In this document: positions 1 to 7,399 of the stretch, piece by piece
How positions within the stretch are numbered: the first letter of the stretch is position 1
Layout of the letters: each line of letters begins with the position of its first letter
Assembly (NCBI GenBank): GCA_904501775.1
Contig: CAJGCJ010000052.1
Coordinates: 1 to 12,028 of the forward strand
Reading direction: 5' to 3'
From: an uncultured Bacteroidaceae bacterium
GTDB taxonomy: Bacteria; Bacteroidota; Bacteroidia; Bacteroidales; Bacteroidaceae
Length of the DNA: 12,028 nucleotides
The notes under the pieces: model-generated
What the model saw: the letters and a program-made list of their open reading frames with translations, nothing else
The model's database searches: none
Told to the model about the DNA's origin: nothing
Translations under genes and position numbers: made by a program

Positions 1-63
1 ACAATTTTTAGTATCTTGCAACAAAGCAAGCTATAAACAAGACAAATATTTAAAGACACGAGT

Positions 64-1521
64 ATGAAAAACACAATAATTACACTGTTAACAATGCTTT
101 GCATAGTATGTTATGCAAATGCACAGAATAACAATGAGAATATATCGCTCGATTCTTTAAAAGCACAGTTCGAGCATGATGCAGCTCTTTCAATTACTGA
201 ATTTGAGCACTACAGCAGAAAGGCTCGCGAAGAGTATGAGCAATACGAAGAACAGATGCGTAAGGAATATTTCAACTATATTGAATCGATAAAGGGTGTG
301 TGGGGCGATGACAGCATCATTGACGACACACGTTCGAAATGGGTTGAATACAGCGACAACTACAAGGACCGCTCGGTTGTAGACTTTGAAAAAGGCGATG
401 TACTTATCGAGGTTGCTTTACAGGACGACGAGGAGAACAGCCCTCAAAAGATTGAAGAGCGCCTGACCAAGGCAATAGAAAGAGCATTGGAGAGTCGCGG
501 AAAGTCGTGTCCCTACAGCTCAAAAGTTGACAAGTCGAACGACCTCACAAAAGAGCCTATTCTTGACGGACTGATTGATTTGTCGCAATTCGACTTGAAC
601 AGTGTTGCAATTGCAGAGGGTCCCAAGCAGAAGAAAAACGCGCGTCCTGCGCCCGTTGCCCCAAAAGCAAAGGGCAAAGACCTTAACTTACCCGAAAGCA
701 GCGCAGCAGTACCCAAGCCTAAGGCTAAAGATGGCCAAGAGACAATGGCCGACAGAGTGCTGCAGGGCAAAGACAAGAAAGAGATTTCGGCCCAACAAGA
801 GAGAGCACGCCAGCTGGCAAAGGAGAACGAGGAGAGAGCTAAAGAGATTGCAAAACAGAAGAACTATAACACACGCGACCTTGCTAAAGCCATTGCCAAG
901 CAGAGTGTAAAGAAGACTACAAAGGTAAAAGGTGACGACGGAAAGCAACGTACGGTGGTAGCTGTTGAGATGACTCTTGTTGCCGACAACCTGTCAAAGA
1001 ATGCAGCACTTTACAAAGACTACATTGAACAATACTCAAAGAAGTTCCAGGTTGAACAGCCTCTTATCTTTGCCATAATGGAGCAGGAGTCGCACTTCAA
1101 CCCCGAGGCTACAAGCTGGGTACCTGCTTATGGACTGATGCAGCTTGTTCCAAAGTCGGGAGGATTCGACGCATACCGTTATGTCTACAATAAAGAGTGG
1201 GCGCCATCAAAGAGCTATCTGTATGTGCCGCATCAGAATATCGAATTGGGAACTGCATATTTGAGAATATTGTTAAACCAGTTCTCATCAGTAACCAACC
1301 CCGACTGCAGACGTCTGTGTGTAATAGCAAGCTACAATACCGGAGCAGGTAATGTAAGTCGCGCATTCACAGGAAACACGAACATCAAAAAAGCGATTCC
1401 ACTTATAAATAACTACAACTACACACAGTTATACAATCATCTGACAAAGAATCTGAACACAGATGAAGCGCGTAACTATGTAAGCGGAGTGAGCAAGAAA
1501 CGTGAAAAATATCTTAAATAA
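64..1521 (+). CDS. MltC-like membrane/periplasmic lytic murein transglycosylase
   Basis: Probable lytic transglycosylase that cleaves the glycan strands of peptidoglycan in the periplasm. The 485-residue protein starts with a signal peptide (about residues 1-20, ending ANA before QNN); there are Cys12 and Cys16 but no proper lipobox, so it is probably soluble or secreted, unlike E. coli MltC, which is a lipoprotein. Residues 78-175 resemble the MltC N-terminal domain (DUF3393): VWGDD, YSDNYKDRS and LTKEPILDG align with LWGNE, YTDQYQTRS and ISKEPFLYG of MltC. Residues about 185-285 are a Lys/Ala/Pro/Glu-rich linker that I do not find in MltC. The catalytic SLT domain covers about 310-485: the catalytic Glu is expected at E342 in MEQESHFNP, followed by YGLMQLVP (356-363) and the ASYNTGAGNV motif (422-431). 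The start at 64 gives a clean signal peptide. First gene of the co-directional run; the next begins 53 bases after its stop. Family assignment is strong; substrate specificity is not visible. Confidence 0.93.
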   Translation: MKNTIITLLTMLCIVCYANAQNNNENISLDSLKAQFEHDAALSITEFEHYSRKAREEYEQYEEQMRKEYFNYIESIKGVWGDDSIIDDTRSKWVEYSDNYKDRSVVDFEKGDVLIEVALQDDEENSPQKIEERLTKAIERALESRGKSCPYSSKVDKSNDLTKEPILDGLIDLSQFDLNSVAIAEGPKQKKNARPAPVAPKAKGKDLNLPESSAAVPKPKAKDGQETMADRVLQGKDKKEISAQQERARQLAKENEERAKEIAKQKNYNTRDLAKAIAKQSVKKTTKVKGDDGKQRTVVAVEMTLVADNLSKNAALYKDYIEQYSKKFQVEQPLIFAIMEQESHFNPEATSWVPAYGLMQLVPKSGGFDAYRYVYNKEWAPSKSYLYVPHQNIELGTAYLRILLNQFSSVTNPDCRRLCVIASYNTGAGNVSRAFTGNTNIKKAIPLINNYNYTQLYNHLTKNLNTDEARNYVSGVSKKREKYLK

Positions 1522-1574
1522 ATGAGTAACGTTTCAGATATACACAATACGTTAACACAATAAAACAGACGACC

Positions 1575-3314
1575 ATGTATTGCCCCGAATGTGGAACTAA
1601 AATAGAAGATAACAACAGATTCTGCCCCGAGTGCGGAGCCAAGATTGAAGAGGTGAAGAGCGGTGCAGGCACTTCACAGGAAGTGAACACTGCTGCTGAT
1701 GAAGGTGGCAAAGGCTACGAAGTCTTTGCAAGAGGTATTCTGTTTACCAACATCACTCTGCTTGCCAAAAGCATGGGATGCAGCAACAACGATGTTGCTA
1801 CACTGCTGCAACAATTCATTGACATTAAAGCCGAAGCCGGTATTGAATACAATCTGCTCGATGCCGGCAACTACACCTATAAGAAAGAGGGGTTCTTCGG
1901 TAAATCGCGCACAGTTGCCCTTGACGAAAACAGCGAAGTGTGGGACTATACCGATGTACTTTACGACTATTACAAGAGGCTGTCTAAAGAGAACAAGTGC
2001 GAGGTACAATACCTGTTCATCGTCGGTGGTGACAATGTAATACCGATGCCTTGTATAAAGCACTACATTCCCAACGACAAGCACGATGACACAATCGACA
2101 CCGATATCCTATATGCATATCCCTACGGAAGAGATATGCTGCCACTTATTGAGAATCAGGAGATATTCAAATATGACCAGCTCTTCTTCTTGGGACGTCT
2201 GCCTTTCGGAACAGATGCATCACTTACCGACCTTGCCAACTATTTGCAGAGAGATATAAACTACACCTGCGGTATACCGTTCCAAGGTGGATATGGACAA
2301 TGCGACCCGAATTGGAAGAATACATCACTTAAGGTTGCCAAGAATTTCTACCGGTATTTCAGGAATTTCGACGGCCGACTGTCATCCGAGTACTACTTCA
2401 ACAGATTAATACTCTCGCCCATGGTATATGTAGGCAATGTTGCCGATATTTTCCACACAGATGCCTCTCTGTTCTACTTCAACCTGCATGGTGGCAAAGC
2501 TGTTGAATCGCGCGGATATGCAGGAGCCGAATTGGGCGGTGCGCGTACATTTGCCGTGCTTTCACCCGAACATCTGGCAACATGCAAACAACCCAACATC
2601 ATTGTGAGCGAGGCCTGCTACGGAGGACGATTCATCGGTTTGGACAAGCAGCACAGCATGATGCTGTCGGCAATACACACAAACAGCATGTCTTTTGTAG
2701 GCTCGTCACGAGTTGCTTGGGGAGGATGCGACACCCCTACCACAACACCGCAGAACGCATACATAGGCAATGCCGACATCATTGCACAGAGCTTCACCGA
2801 GGCTGTGCTGCAGGGATATACAACCGGACAGGCCATGTTCATTGCACGCAGCAATGTGCTGAAGGCGCATAAGGAGGGCGACCCGAAAGCGGCACTCACC
2901 ATTGTAGAGTTCAACCTGTATGGCGACCCCACAATGTTCTTTGTCGGCGAAGAAGAGAATGACAAGGCAAGCAAAGAGGTTGAACTGACACCCTATGCCG
3001 ACAAGGATGCCAAACTTGGATGCAAGGTAAACGAAGTAAGCAGCACAACAAGCGGCTCAATACTCGACATGGTGCGCAATGCCGTAGATGCAAACATAAT
3101 GAGTATTCATCAGACAATAGGCAAGTATCTGTACGAGAATTTCAATATAGAGCCCCGTCAGCCAAGCTGCGTACTGCGCATGCAATACAACAGCGGCAAC
3201 GAAGAGTACAGTTTCAAATATACGACAAGCGACAACGATTCGGAGACTCCCATGTATATTGACGTCAGAACCTCTAAAGATGGCAATATCTTGAGTGTCG
3301 AATCAAGCAAATAA
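1575..3314 (+). CDS. Zinc-ribbon protein with gingipain-like (peptidase C25, clan CD) cysteine protease domain
   Basis: Probable intracellular cysteine protease. Residues 3-20 form a zinc ribbon (C3, C6, C17, C20; CX2C-X10-CX2C). Residues about 45-455 follow the peptidase C25 (gingipain) layout: a strand plus QYLFIVGGDNVIPMP (145-159), an acidic stretch DTIDTDILYAYPYG, FFLGRLPFG (204-212), then the dyad. The putative catalytic His is H305 (YFNLHGG, codon at 2487) and the putative nucleophile is C348 (IVSEACYGG, codon at 2616). FVGSSRVAWGG (374-384) and NLYGDPTM (447-454) match the segments that close C25 catalytic domains. Residues about 460-579 are an extra C-terminal region I do not recognise. 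No signal peptide, membrane helix or type IX sorting domain is visible, which is unusual because characterised C25 enzymes are secreted; the protein should act in the cytoplasm. The same ribbon type occurs in two of the next three genes, suggesting shared assembly. Fold assignment is confident; cleavage activity and target are inferred. Confidence 0.9.
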   Translation: MYCPECGTKIEDNNRFCPECGAKIEEVKSGAGTSQEVNTAADEGGKGYEVFARGILFTNITLLAKSMGCSNNDVATLLQQFIDIKAEAGIEYNLLDAGNYTYKKEGFFGKSRTVALDENSEVWDYTDVLYDYYKRLSKENKCEVQYLFIVGGDNVIPMPCIKHYIPNDKHDDTIDTDILYAYPYGRDMLPLIENQEIFKYDQLFFLGRLPFGTDASLTDLANYLQRDINYTCGIPFQGGYGQCDPNWKNTSLKVAKNFYRYFRNFDGRLSSEYYFNRLILSPMVYVGNVADIFHTDASLFYFNLHGGKAVESRGYAGAELGGARTFAVLSPEHLATCKQPNIIVSEACYGGRFIGLDKQHSMMLSAIHTNSMSFVGSSRVAWGGCDTPTTTPQNAYIGNADIIAQSFTEAVLQGYTTGQAMFIARSNVLKAHKEGDPKAALTIVEFNLYGDPTMFFVGEEENDKASKEVELTPYADKDAKLGCKVNEVSSTTSGSILDMVRNAVDANIMSIHQTIGKYLYENFNIEPRQPSCVLRMQYNSGNEEYSFKYTTSDNDSETPMYIDVRTSKDGNILSVESSK

Positions 3315-3345
3315 AGAATAATAAAACAACTAAAACAATACTACT

Positions 3346-5631
3346 ATGAAATGTCCATTCTGTAACGAAGAGATTAAGCAAGGAGCCAAGTTCTGTGTAC
3401 ACTGTGGCAAGAAATTGGAGCAGACCAACAATTGTCCACAATGCAACGCTCCTTTGAAAGAGGGCGCCAAGTTCTGTACAAAATGTGGTACCCGCATATC
3501 GACCGGTACATTGAACGGCAAGCAGCAGCTGCCGGCCGACATGGAGAGTGCAACAGAGCGTATTTATTGGAACATACAGCCGGGACAGGTTGCACGTGTA
3601 ATAAGCGAAGCCGAGTTTGAATCATATAATAAAGTAAAAGGCGTAATCATATCGGAAGGAACAACCGCATACATACGCGCAAACGGACACACCATTGCAA
3701 GCATCAGCGGTGGAACATACGATTTTGTACAACAGCCGGCTGCACAAAACAGCGGTGACAACAACATTCTGCGCAAAGGATGGCAGTTCATCACCAATCT
3801 GTTCAAAAGCAAGAAGAAAGAAGAGCCCGAAAAGAAGGATGACATTCCCGAGGCAATATTCATGCAACAGCAGAATGCCATTCTCGAGAATGCAAAGCGT
3901 GGAGCAGCCTTCTCGGTTGTAATACTTCTGAACAAGGCATTCCCATTGCTCATTGGTGCAAAGCAGGATAGCCTTGATGCGTACAAGGAGTTCAAACCGA
4001 TGCAGATCAAGACAAAGAATGCCACAATGAGCATAGGTGTAAATGCTTACTTCAGCATCAAAGACCACGAAAGTTTCATATCACACTACCTCACCGAGCG
4101 TCAGGTTCTGAACACCACACTCATTGTTGACGAGATTTCGGACAGCATACGTGTAGCAGTACAGGATATATTGTACAATGCCGAGTTTACCGACAACCAC
4201 GTGCCCAAAGAGATGCATCAAAGCATCAAAGATGCCATCAACGAGATTGCTGCCGACACATTCTTCGGAATATCACTCGTAAGACTTGTTGAGGTATCGG
4301 CATCAAATGCCGACATCGAGCGTTTCAACGCATTGAGCCGCGAGCTCTACCTCTCGGAACAGGAACTTGACTATCTGCGCCGCACAAACGATTTCAAGAA
4401 TCGTCTGGCCGATACTCAGAACAGCCAGCGTATACACGAGGCACGCACCGAGTCGGAATTGCAGCAGGCACTCTTCGAGATTAACCGCGACAACATTCTG
4501 CGCGAAGACGAACTAAAGAAATTCGAATATCTGCTGGCCAACGAGCGCATCATACGCGAAGCACGCAGCGACGACGAGCGTAATGCCGCACTCGACGAGA
4601 TTGCAAGAACAGGCCTTATACGCCAAGAAGAGATGAACGCACTGCGCGACCAGTTAAAGACTGAGGAATACAAGCGAGGAACAGCATTGGCAATGATGCA
4701 ACTACGCGACAGCATAGAATTTGAGCGTATACGTCTCGAAGGCGAAGCCGACAAGGCAGTGACAATAGCAAAGAAACAGATAGAGTTGAGAATGCTCAAC
4801 GACGACTACGAGGATAGCCGTTACTACAAGGAACTGGACAAAAGGAGTGCTGCAGCAAACGCCACACTCGATATCGAGCAGCGCAAACGCGACATGGACT
4901 TCAATGACGAGAAACGCCGCAGCGAACTCGAACGCGAAGAGAATGATGCACAGTTCCAGCAATTCATGGCTATGCAACGCGCACAGGAGGATGCAAAAGA
5001 GAGAGAGCGTCGTCACGAGGCCGAGATGGAGCAGGCACGAATGAGAAATGCACAGGAGACCGAGCGCTTGAAATGGGAAAATGCACAGAACCTGACAGAA
5101 GAGCAAGTGTGGGCTCTCACTGGTGGCGAGAACGCACGTGCCTATGCCGAAAGCAAATATAACATGGAGGCCGAGCGCCGTGCAATGGAAGAGGCAAACA
5201 GACGTGTAGATGCAGAACGTGCAGCACGTGACGCCGACAACAGAGAGACCAAAGAGATGATGCTTAGAATGATGGAGATGGCAATGACAGGCAACCGCGA
5301 GACACAACGCATACAGGAAGATGCACGTCGTGCCAACGAACAATTGGCCGAGAAGGAGCGTCAAATACGTGAGAGAGACGAGCGCATACGTCGCCAAGAA
5401 GGACGCATGGATACCGCATACGACAGAGCACTCGACTACACCACACGTAACAACGTAGCACAGCCCGTACAGCAGCATCCGGCACAACAACCTGTACAAC
5501 AGCCTGTACAACAGCCTGTACAGCAACCGACAGCATCAAAAGCGATGCCCGAGAGTGTAACATGTCCCGAGTGTGGAGCTGAATTGGAGGCAGGCAGCCG
5601 TTTCTGCGACCAGTGCGGTGCAAACCTTTAA
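3346..5631 (+). CDS. Zinc-ribbon / SPFH (band 7) / long coiled-coil scaffold protein
   Basis: Large 761-residue protein, probably a cytoplasmic scaffold at the inner membrane. Order: two tandem N-terminal zinc ribbons (C3/C6/C17/C20 and C30/C33/C44/C47), an SPFH-like domain at about 70-320 interrupted by a lysine-rich insert (about 136-168), a very long charged, probably helical and coiled-coil region (about 325-690, dominated by E, R, K, A and Q), a Pro/Gln linker with PVQQ repeats (707-728), and a C-terminal zinc ribbon (C740/C743/C754/C757). It resembles the bacterial SPFH proteins annotated 'virion core protein-like' and Bacillus YdjI, which ends in a zinc ribbon and links the phage-shock protein PspA to the membrane. 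SPFH proteins oligomerise into membrane-associated rings or microdomains. I see no transmembrane helix, so membrane attachment would be peripheral or through a partner such as the product at 6051-7364. Gap of 31 A-rich bases from the protease gene. Domain calls are strong; the role is inferred from relatives. Confidence 0.92.
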   Translation: MKCPFCNEEIKQGAKFCVHCGKKLEQTNNCPQCNAPLKEGAKFCTKCGTRISTGTLNGKQQLPADMESATERIYWNIQPGQVARVISEAEFESYNKVKGVIISEGTTAYIRANGHTIASISGGTYDFVQQPAAQNSGDNNILRKGWQFITNLFKSKKKEEPEKKDDIPEAIFMQQQNAILENAKRGAAFSVVILLNKAFPLLIGAKQDSLDAYKEFKPMQIKTKNATMSIGVNAYFSIKDHESFISHYLTERQVLNTTLIVDEISDSIRVAVQDILYNAEFTDNHVPKEMHQSIKDAINEIAADTFFGISLVRLVEVSASNADIERFNALSRELYLSEQELDYLRRTNDFKNRLADTQNSQRIHEARTESELQQALFEINRDNILREDELKKFEYLLANERIIREARSDDERNAALDEIARTGLIRQEEMNALRDQLKTEEYKRGTALAMMQLRDSIEFERIRLEGEADKAVTIAKKQIELRMLNDDYEDSRYYKELDKRSAAANATLDIEQRKRDMDFNDEKRRSELEREENDAQFQQFMAMQRAQEDAKERERRHEAEMEQARMRNAQETERLKWENAQNLTEEQVWALTGGENARAYAESKYNMEAERRAMEEANRRVDAERAARDADNRETKEMMLRMMEMAMTGNRETQRIQEDARRANEQLAEKERQIRERDERIRRQEGRMDTAYDRALDYTTRNNVAQPVQQHPAQQPVQQPVQQPVQQPTASKAMPESVTCPECGAELEAGSRFCDQCGANL
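5464..5526 (+). repeat. In-frame 12-bp tandem repeats encoding PVQQ
   Basis: CCTGTACAACAG occurs exactly at 5491-5502 and 5503-5514, followed by the variant CCTGTACAGCAA at 5515-5526; a related unit CCCGTACAGCAG lies at 5464-5475. Each unit encodes Pro-Val-Gln-Gln in the linker between the coiled coil and the last zinc ribbon of the SPFH protein. Copy-number change would keep the reading frame, so linker length could vary between strains. Confidence 0.85.
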
Positions 5632-5651
5632 ACCTTGTAAACAGTTCACAG

Positions 5652-6044
5652 ATGGAAAGAATAGAAGGCATAATAAGAGTTGAAGAGCGCGGCGAGGGTT
5701 CAAAGTCACAAGGTACTGTATCGGTACTCACTACCAATGAAGGTAAAGAGTACATCCTGTACAGAGCCGGAATGTTGGCACAGAACGACCCCTTCTTCAC
5801 ACGTTTCAATGCCGCTGAAGTTATTGTAAACGGCACACCCGAGGAGACGGGATACATGTGCGTATCATCCGTTCAAGCGGAAGAGAACATATACGATGTC
5901 CCCGAAGAGCCCGAAGCACCTGTTGCATCGACCCCGATGTTCATCGGCACCACACCGGTTCAGGCAACAGAGCCCCAGCAGTCCAAACCCAAACGCCTGC
6001 CAAGAAAATTAAAAAAGATTCTCAAGAAAAATTTAAAAAAATAA
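5652..6044 (+). CDS. Small uncharacterised protein with beta-rich core and basic C-terminal tail
   Basis: I do not recognise this 130-residue protein. The reading frame is open upstream to an ATG at 5613, but that would overlap the SPFH gene by 19 bases and prepend residues of poor character; the ATG at 5652, 20 bases after the upstream stop, is preferred. Residues 1-72 alternate hydrophobic and polar residues and look like a compact beta domain (ERIEGIIRVEERG, GTVSVLTT, KEYILYRAGML, AEVIVNG, GYMCVSSV). Residues 75-108 are an acidic then Pro/Thr-rich linker. The last 20 residues are strongly basic (KPKRLPRKLKKILKKNLKK), which could form an amphipathic helix that binds anionic membrane or nucleic acid. 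No signal peptide is present, so it is probably cytoplasmic. It lies between the SPFH and the membrane zinc-ribbon genes and ends 6 bases before the latter, so the products are likely made together. Function unknown. Confidence 0.82.
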   Translation: MERIEGIIRVEERGEGSKSQGTVSVLTTNEGKEYILYRAGMLAQNDPFFTRFNAAEVIVNGTPEETGYMCVSSVQAEENIYDVPEEPEAPVASTPMFIGTTPVQATEPQQSKPKRLPRKLKKILKKNLKK

Positions 6045-6050
6045 GATACG

Positions 6051-7364
6051 ATGAGCGAAAAAAGATTCTGTCCCGAATGTAACTCTCCCTTAAACGGAGA
6101 TGAACTCTTTTGCGACAACTGCGGTGCGGAACTGAGCGCACCTGCGAAAAAAGAGGAAAAAAGCCCTGCAGAAGTTAACAGCGGAGTTCCCACCGGCAAA
6201 AAGCAAGCTGATGGCGAAGATATCTCACGCAACAATGTAATGGGCAGCATAAACAAGACGACCAATACTACTACAAACACATCGAACAGCCTGACAAAGA
6301 ACAGCGTTGACAACTCTGTCAGCAATGTCAGCAACACATTGTCAAAGGTCGACAACTCTACAAAGACTGTCAATAACAACACCACAATTGTAATGGGTGG
6401 AAAAGGAGAGTCAGAGTTCTGTCAGGTGTGTGGCAACCCTATAGACGAGAAACATGCACGTTGCCCGAAGTGTGGCAAGAGCATCTGTTTCGACTGTAAG
6501 GTACAAGGAAAAAACCGTTGCATCGAGTGCGAAAAGAAAGCTGTGAGCGAATATCGCATGGCTTTTCAGGAACTGCTCTTCACCACACAGGGAAACATCG
6601 GTATCGCAGGACGCCAGATGATGAACCGCAAAGCCGAAGAGCTTGATGTGGAAGACAAGAAAAAAGCTATTGAGGACGAGTTGATCGCTGTCTACAAAGA
6701 GCAGACCAAGGCACAGCAGCCAACAATTATCCCGACAGCCCCCACTGCCCCCTCAAAACCCGAAACCAAGCCCGAAGTAAGGCCACAAGCAAACGTTAAC
6801 AACGAAAAGGAGAAAGGTGTAGGAGCTTTGAACGGACGTACACCACTCTCTGCTACTTCTGCAGCACAGTCATCAAAGAACAACAACAATAGCGGCGGTT
6901 CTAAACCGTGGATTATCATTGTAGCAGGCGTTGCAGTAATACTTCTTGCATATGTCTTGTTAGGAGGCAATGAAAACAAACAGGCCGAGCCACAACAACC
7001 GGTTCAGGAACAGACAGTGACAAAAAAAGAGCCGGCAGCACAAGAGCCCAAACAGCCTGCAACAGAAAAAAAACAAGAGACTGTATCTAAACCCGAAGAG
7101 AAAACAACATCCCCTGCAGCAGAACCTAAAGCAGCTCCTAAAGCCGATCCTAAATATGACGAGGGTATGAAGGCTTATGAAAGCGGTGACGGTATAAAGG
7201 CTCTGGCAAGCTTCAAGGCATCGGGTAGCGCACAGTCACTATACATGATTGGTGTAATATATGAAAACGGATGTGGCAATGTGGCAAAAAATGCAATGAT
7301 GGCACGTCAGAACTTCAGGAAAGCTGCACAAATGGGCAGCGAAGAAGCAAAAGCAAGATTATAA
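6051..7364 (+). CDS. Single-pass membrane protein with zinc ribbon, eight-cysteine finger and Sel1/TPR-like tail
   Basis: Probable inner-membrane bridging protein of 437 residues. It has an N-terminal zinc ribbon (C7/C10/C21/C24), a low-complexity Asn/Thr/Ser/Val-rich stretch (about 60-113), then an eight-cysteine finger at 124-160 with spacing CX2C-X10-CX2C-X4-CX2C-X7-CX2C, similar to bacterial B-box or FYVE-like cross-braced fingers. After a helical segment (about 163-218) and a Pro-rich linker comes one transmembrane helix at 287-306 (WIIIVAGVAVILLAYVLL), then a Pro/Glu/Lys/Gln-rich spacer (307-365), and a C-terminal part with Sel1/TPR character (366-437; YDEGMKAYESGDGIKALASF, AQSLYMIGVIYENG, ARQNFRKAAQMGSEEAKARL). 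If the cysteine fingers are cytoplasmic, as reduced zinc sites usually are, the Sel1-like tail is periplasmic; charge around the helix does not settle this. It could anchor the SPFH protein, as membrane partners of YdjI do in Bacillus. It is in frame with the preceding gene, separated by one stop and two codons. Confidence 0.9.
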   Translation: MSEKRFCPECNSPLNGDELFCDNCGAELSAPAKKEEKSPAEVNSGVPTGKKQADGEDISRNNVMGSINKTTNTTTNTSNSLTKNSVDNSVSNVSNTLSKVDNSTKTVNNNTTIVMGGKGESEFCQVCGNPIDEKHARCPKCGKSICFDCKVQGKNRCIECEKKAVSEYRMAFQELLFTTQGNIGIAGRQMMNRKAEELDVEDKKKAIEDELIAVYKEQTKAQQPTIIPTAPTAPSKPETKPEVRPQANVNNEKEKGVGALNGRTPLSATSAAQSSKNNNNSGGSKPWIIIVAGVAVILLAYVLLGGNENKQAEPQQPVQEQTVTKKEPAAQEPKQPATEKKQETVSKPEEKTTSPAAEPKAAPKADPKYDEGMKAYESGDGIKALASFKASGSAQSLYMIGVIYENGCGNVAKNAMMARQNFRKAAQMGSEEAKARL

Positions 7365-7399
7365 AACAAATTTAAATAACAACAAAAAAAAACGACATT

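Noticed and set aside
1..63. Possible promoter or regulatory hairpin (CTTGC at 15-19, GCAAG at 26-30) before the first gene
   Set aside because: Only five base pairs and no TAnnTTTG element; the upstream part of the region lies outside the window, so the operon start cannot be placed.
1527..1554. Short inverted repeat TAACG/CGTTA between the transglycosylase and protease genes
   Set aside because: A five-base stem with an 18-base loop and no T-tract is expected by chance.
4702..5526. Long open frame of 274 codons on the minus strand inside the SPFH gene
   Set aside because: It is antisense to the coiled-coil region and rich in Cys, Leu and His, as expected from complementing Glu/Arg/Ala/Gln codons; it has no recognisable domain.
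5613..5651. Alternative upstream ATG for the 130-residue protein
   Set aside because: It overlaps the end of the SPFH gene in another frame, and the added residues (MRCKPLNLVNSSQ) look like shadow translation; the ATG at 5652 fits the spacing of the other genes.
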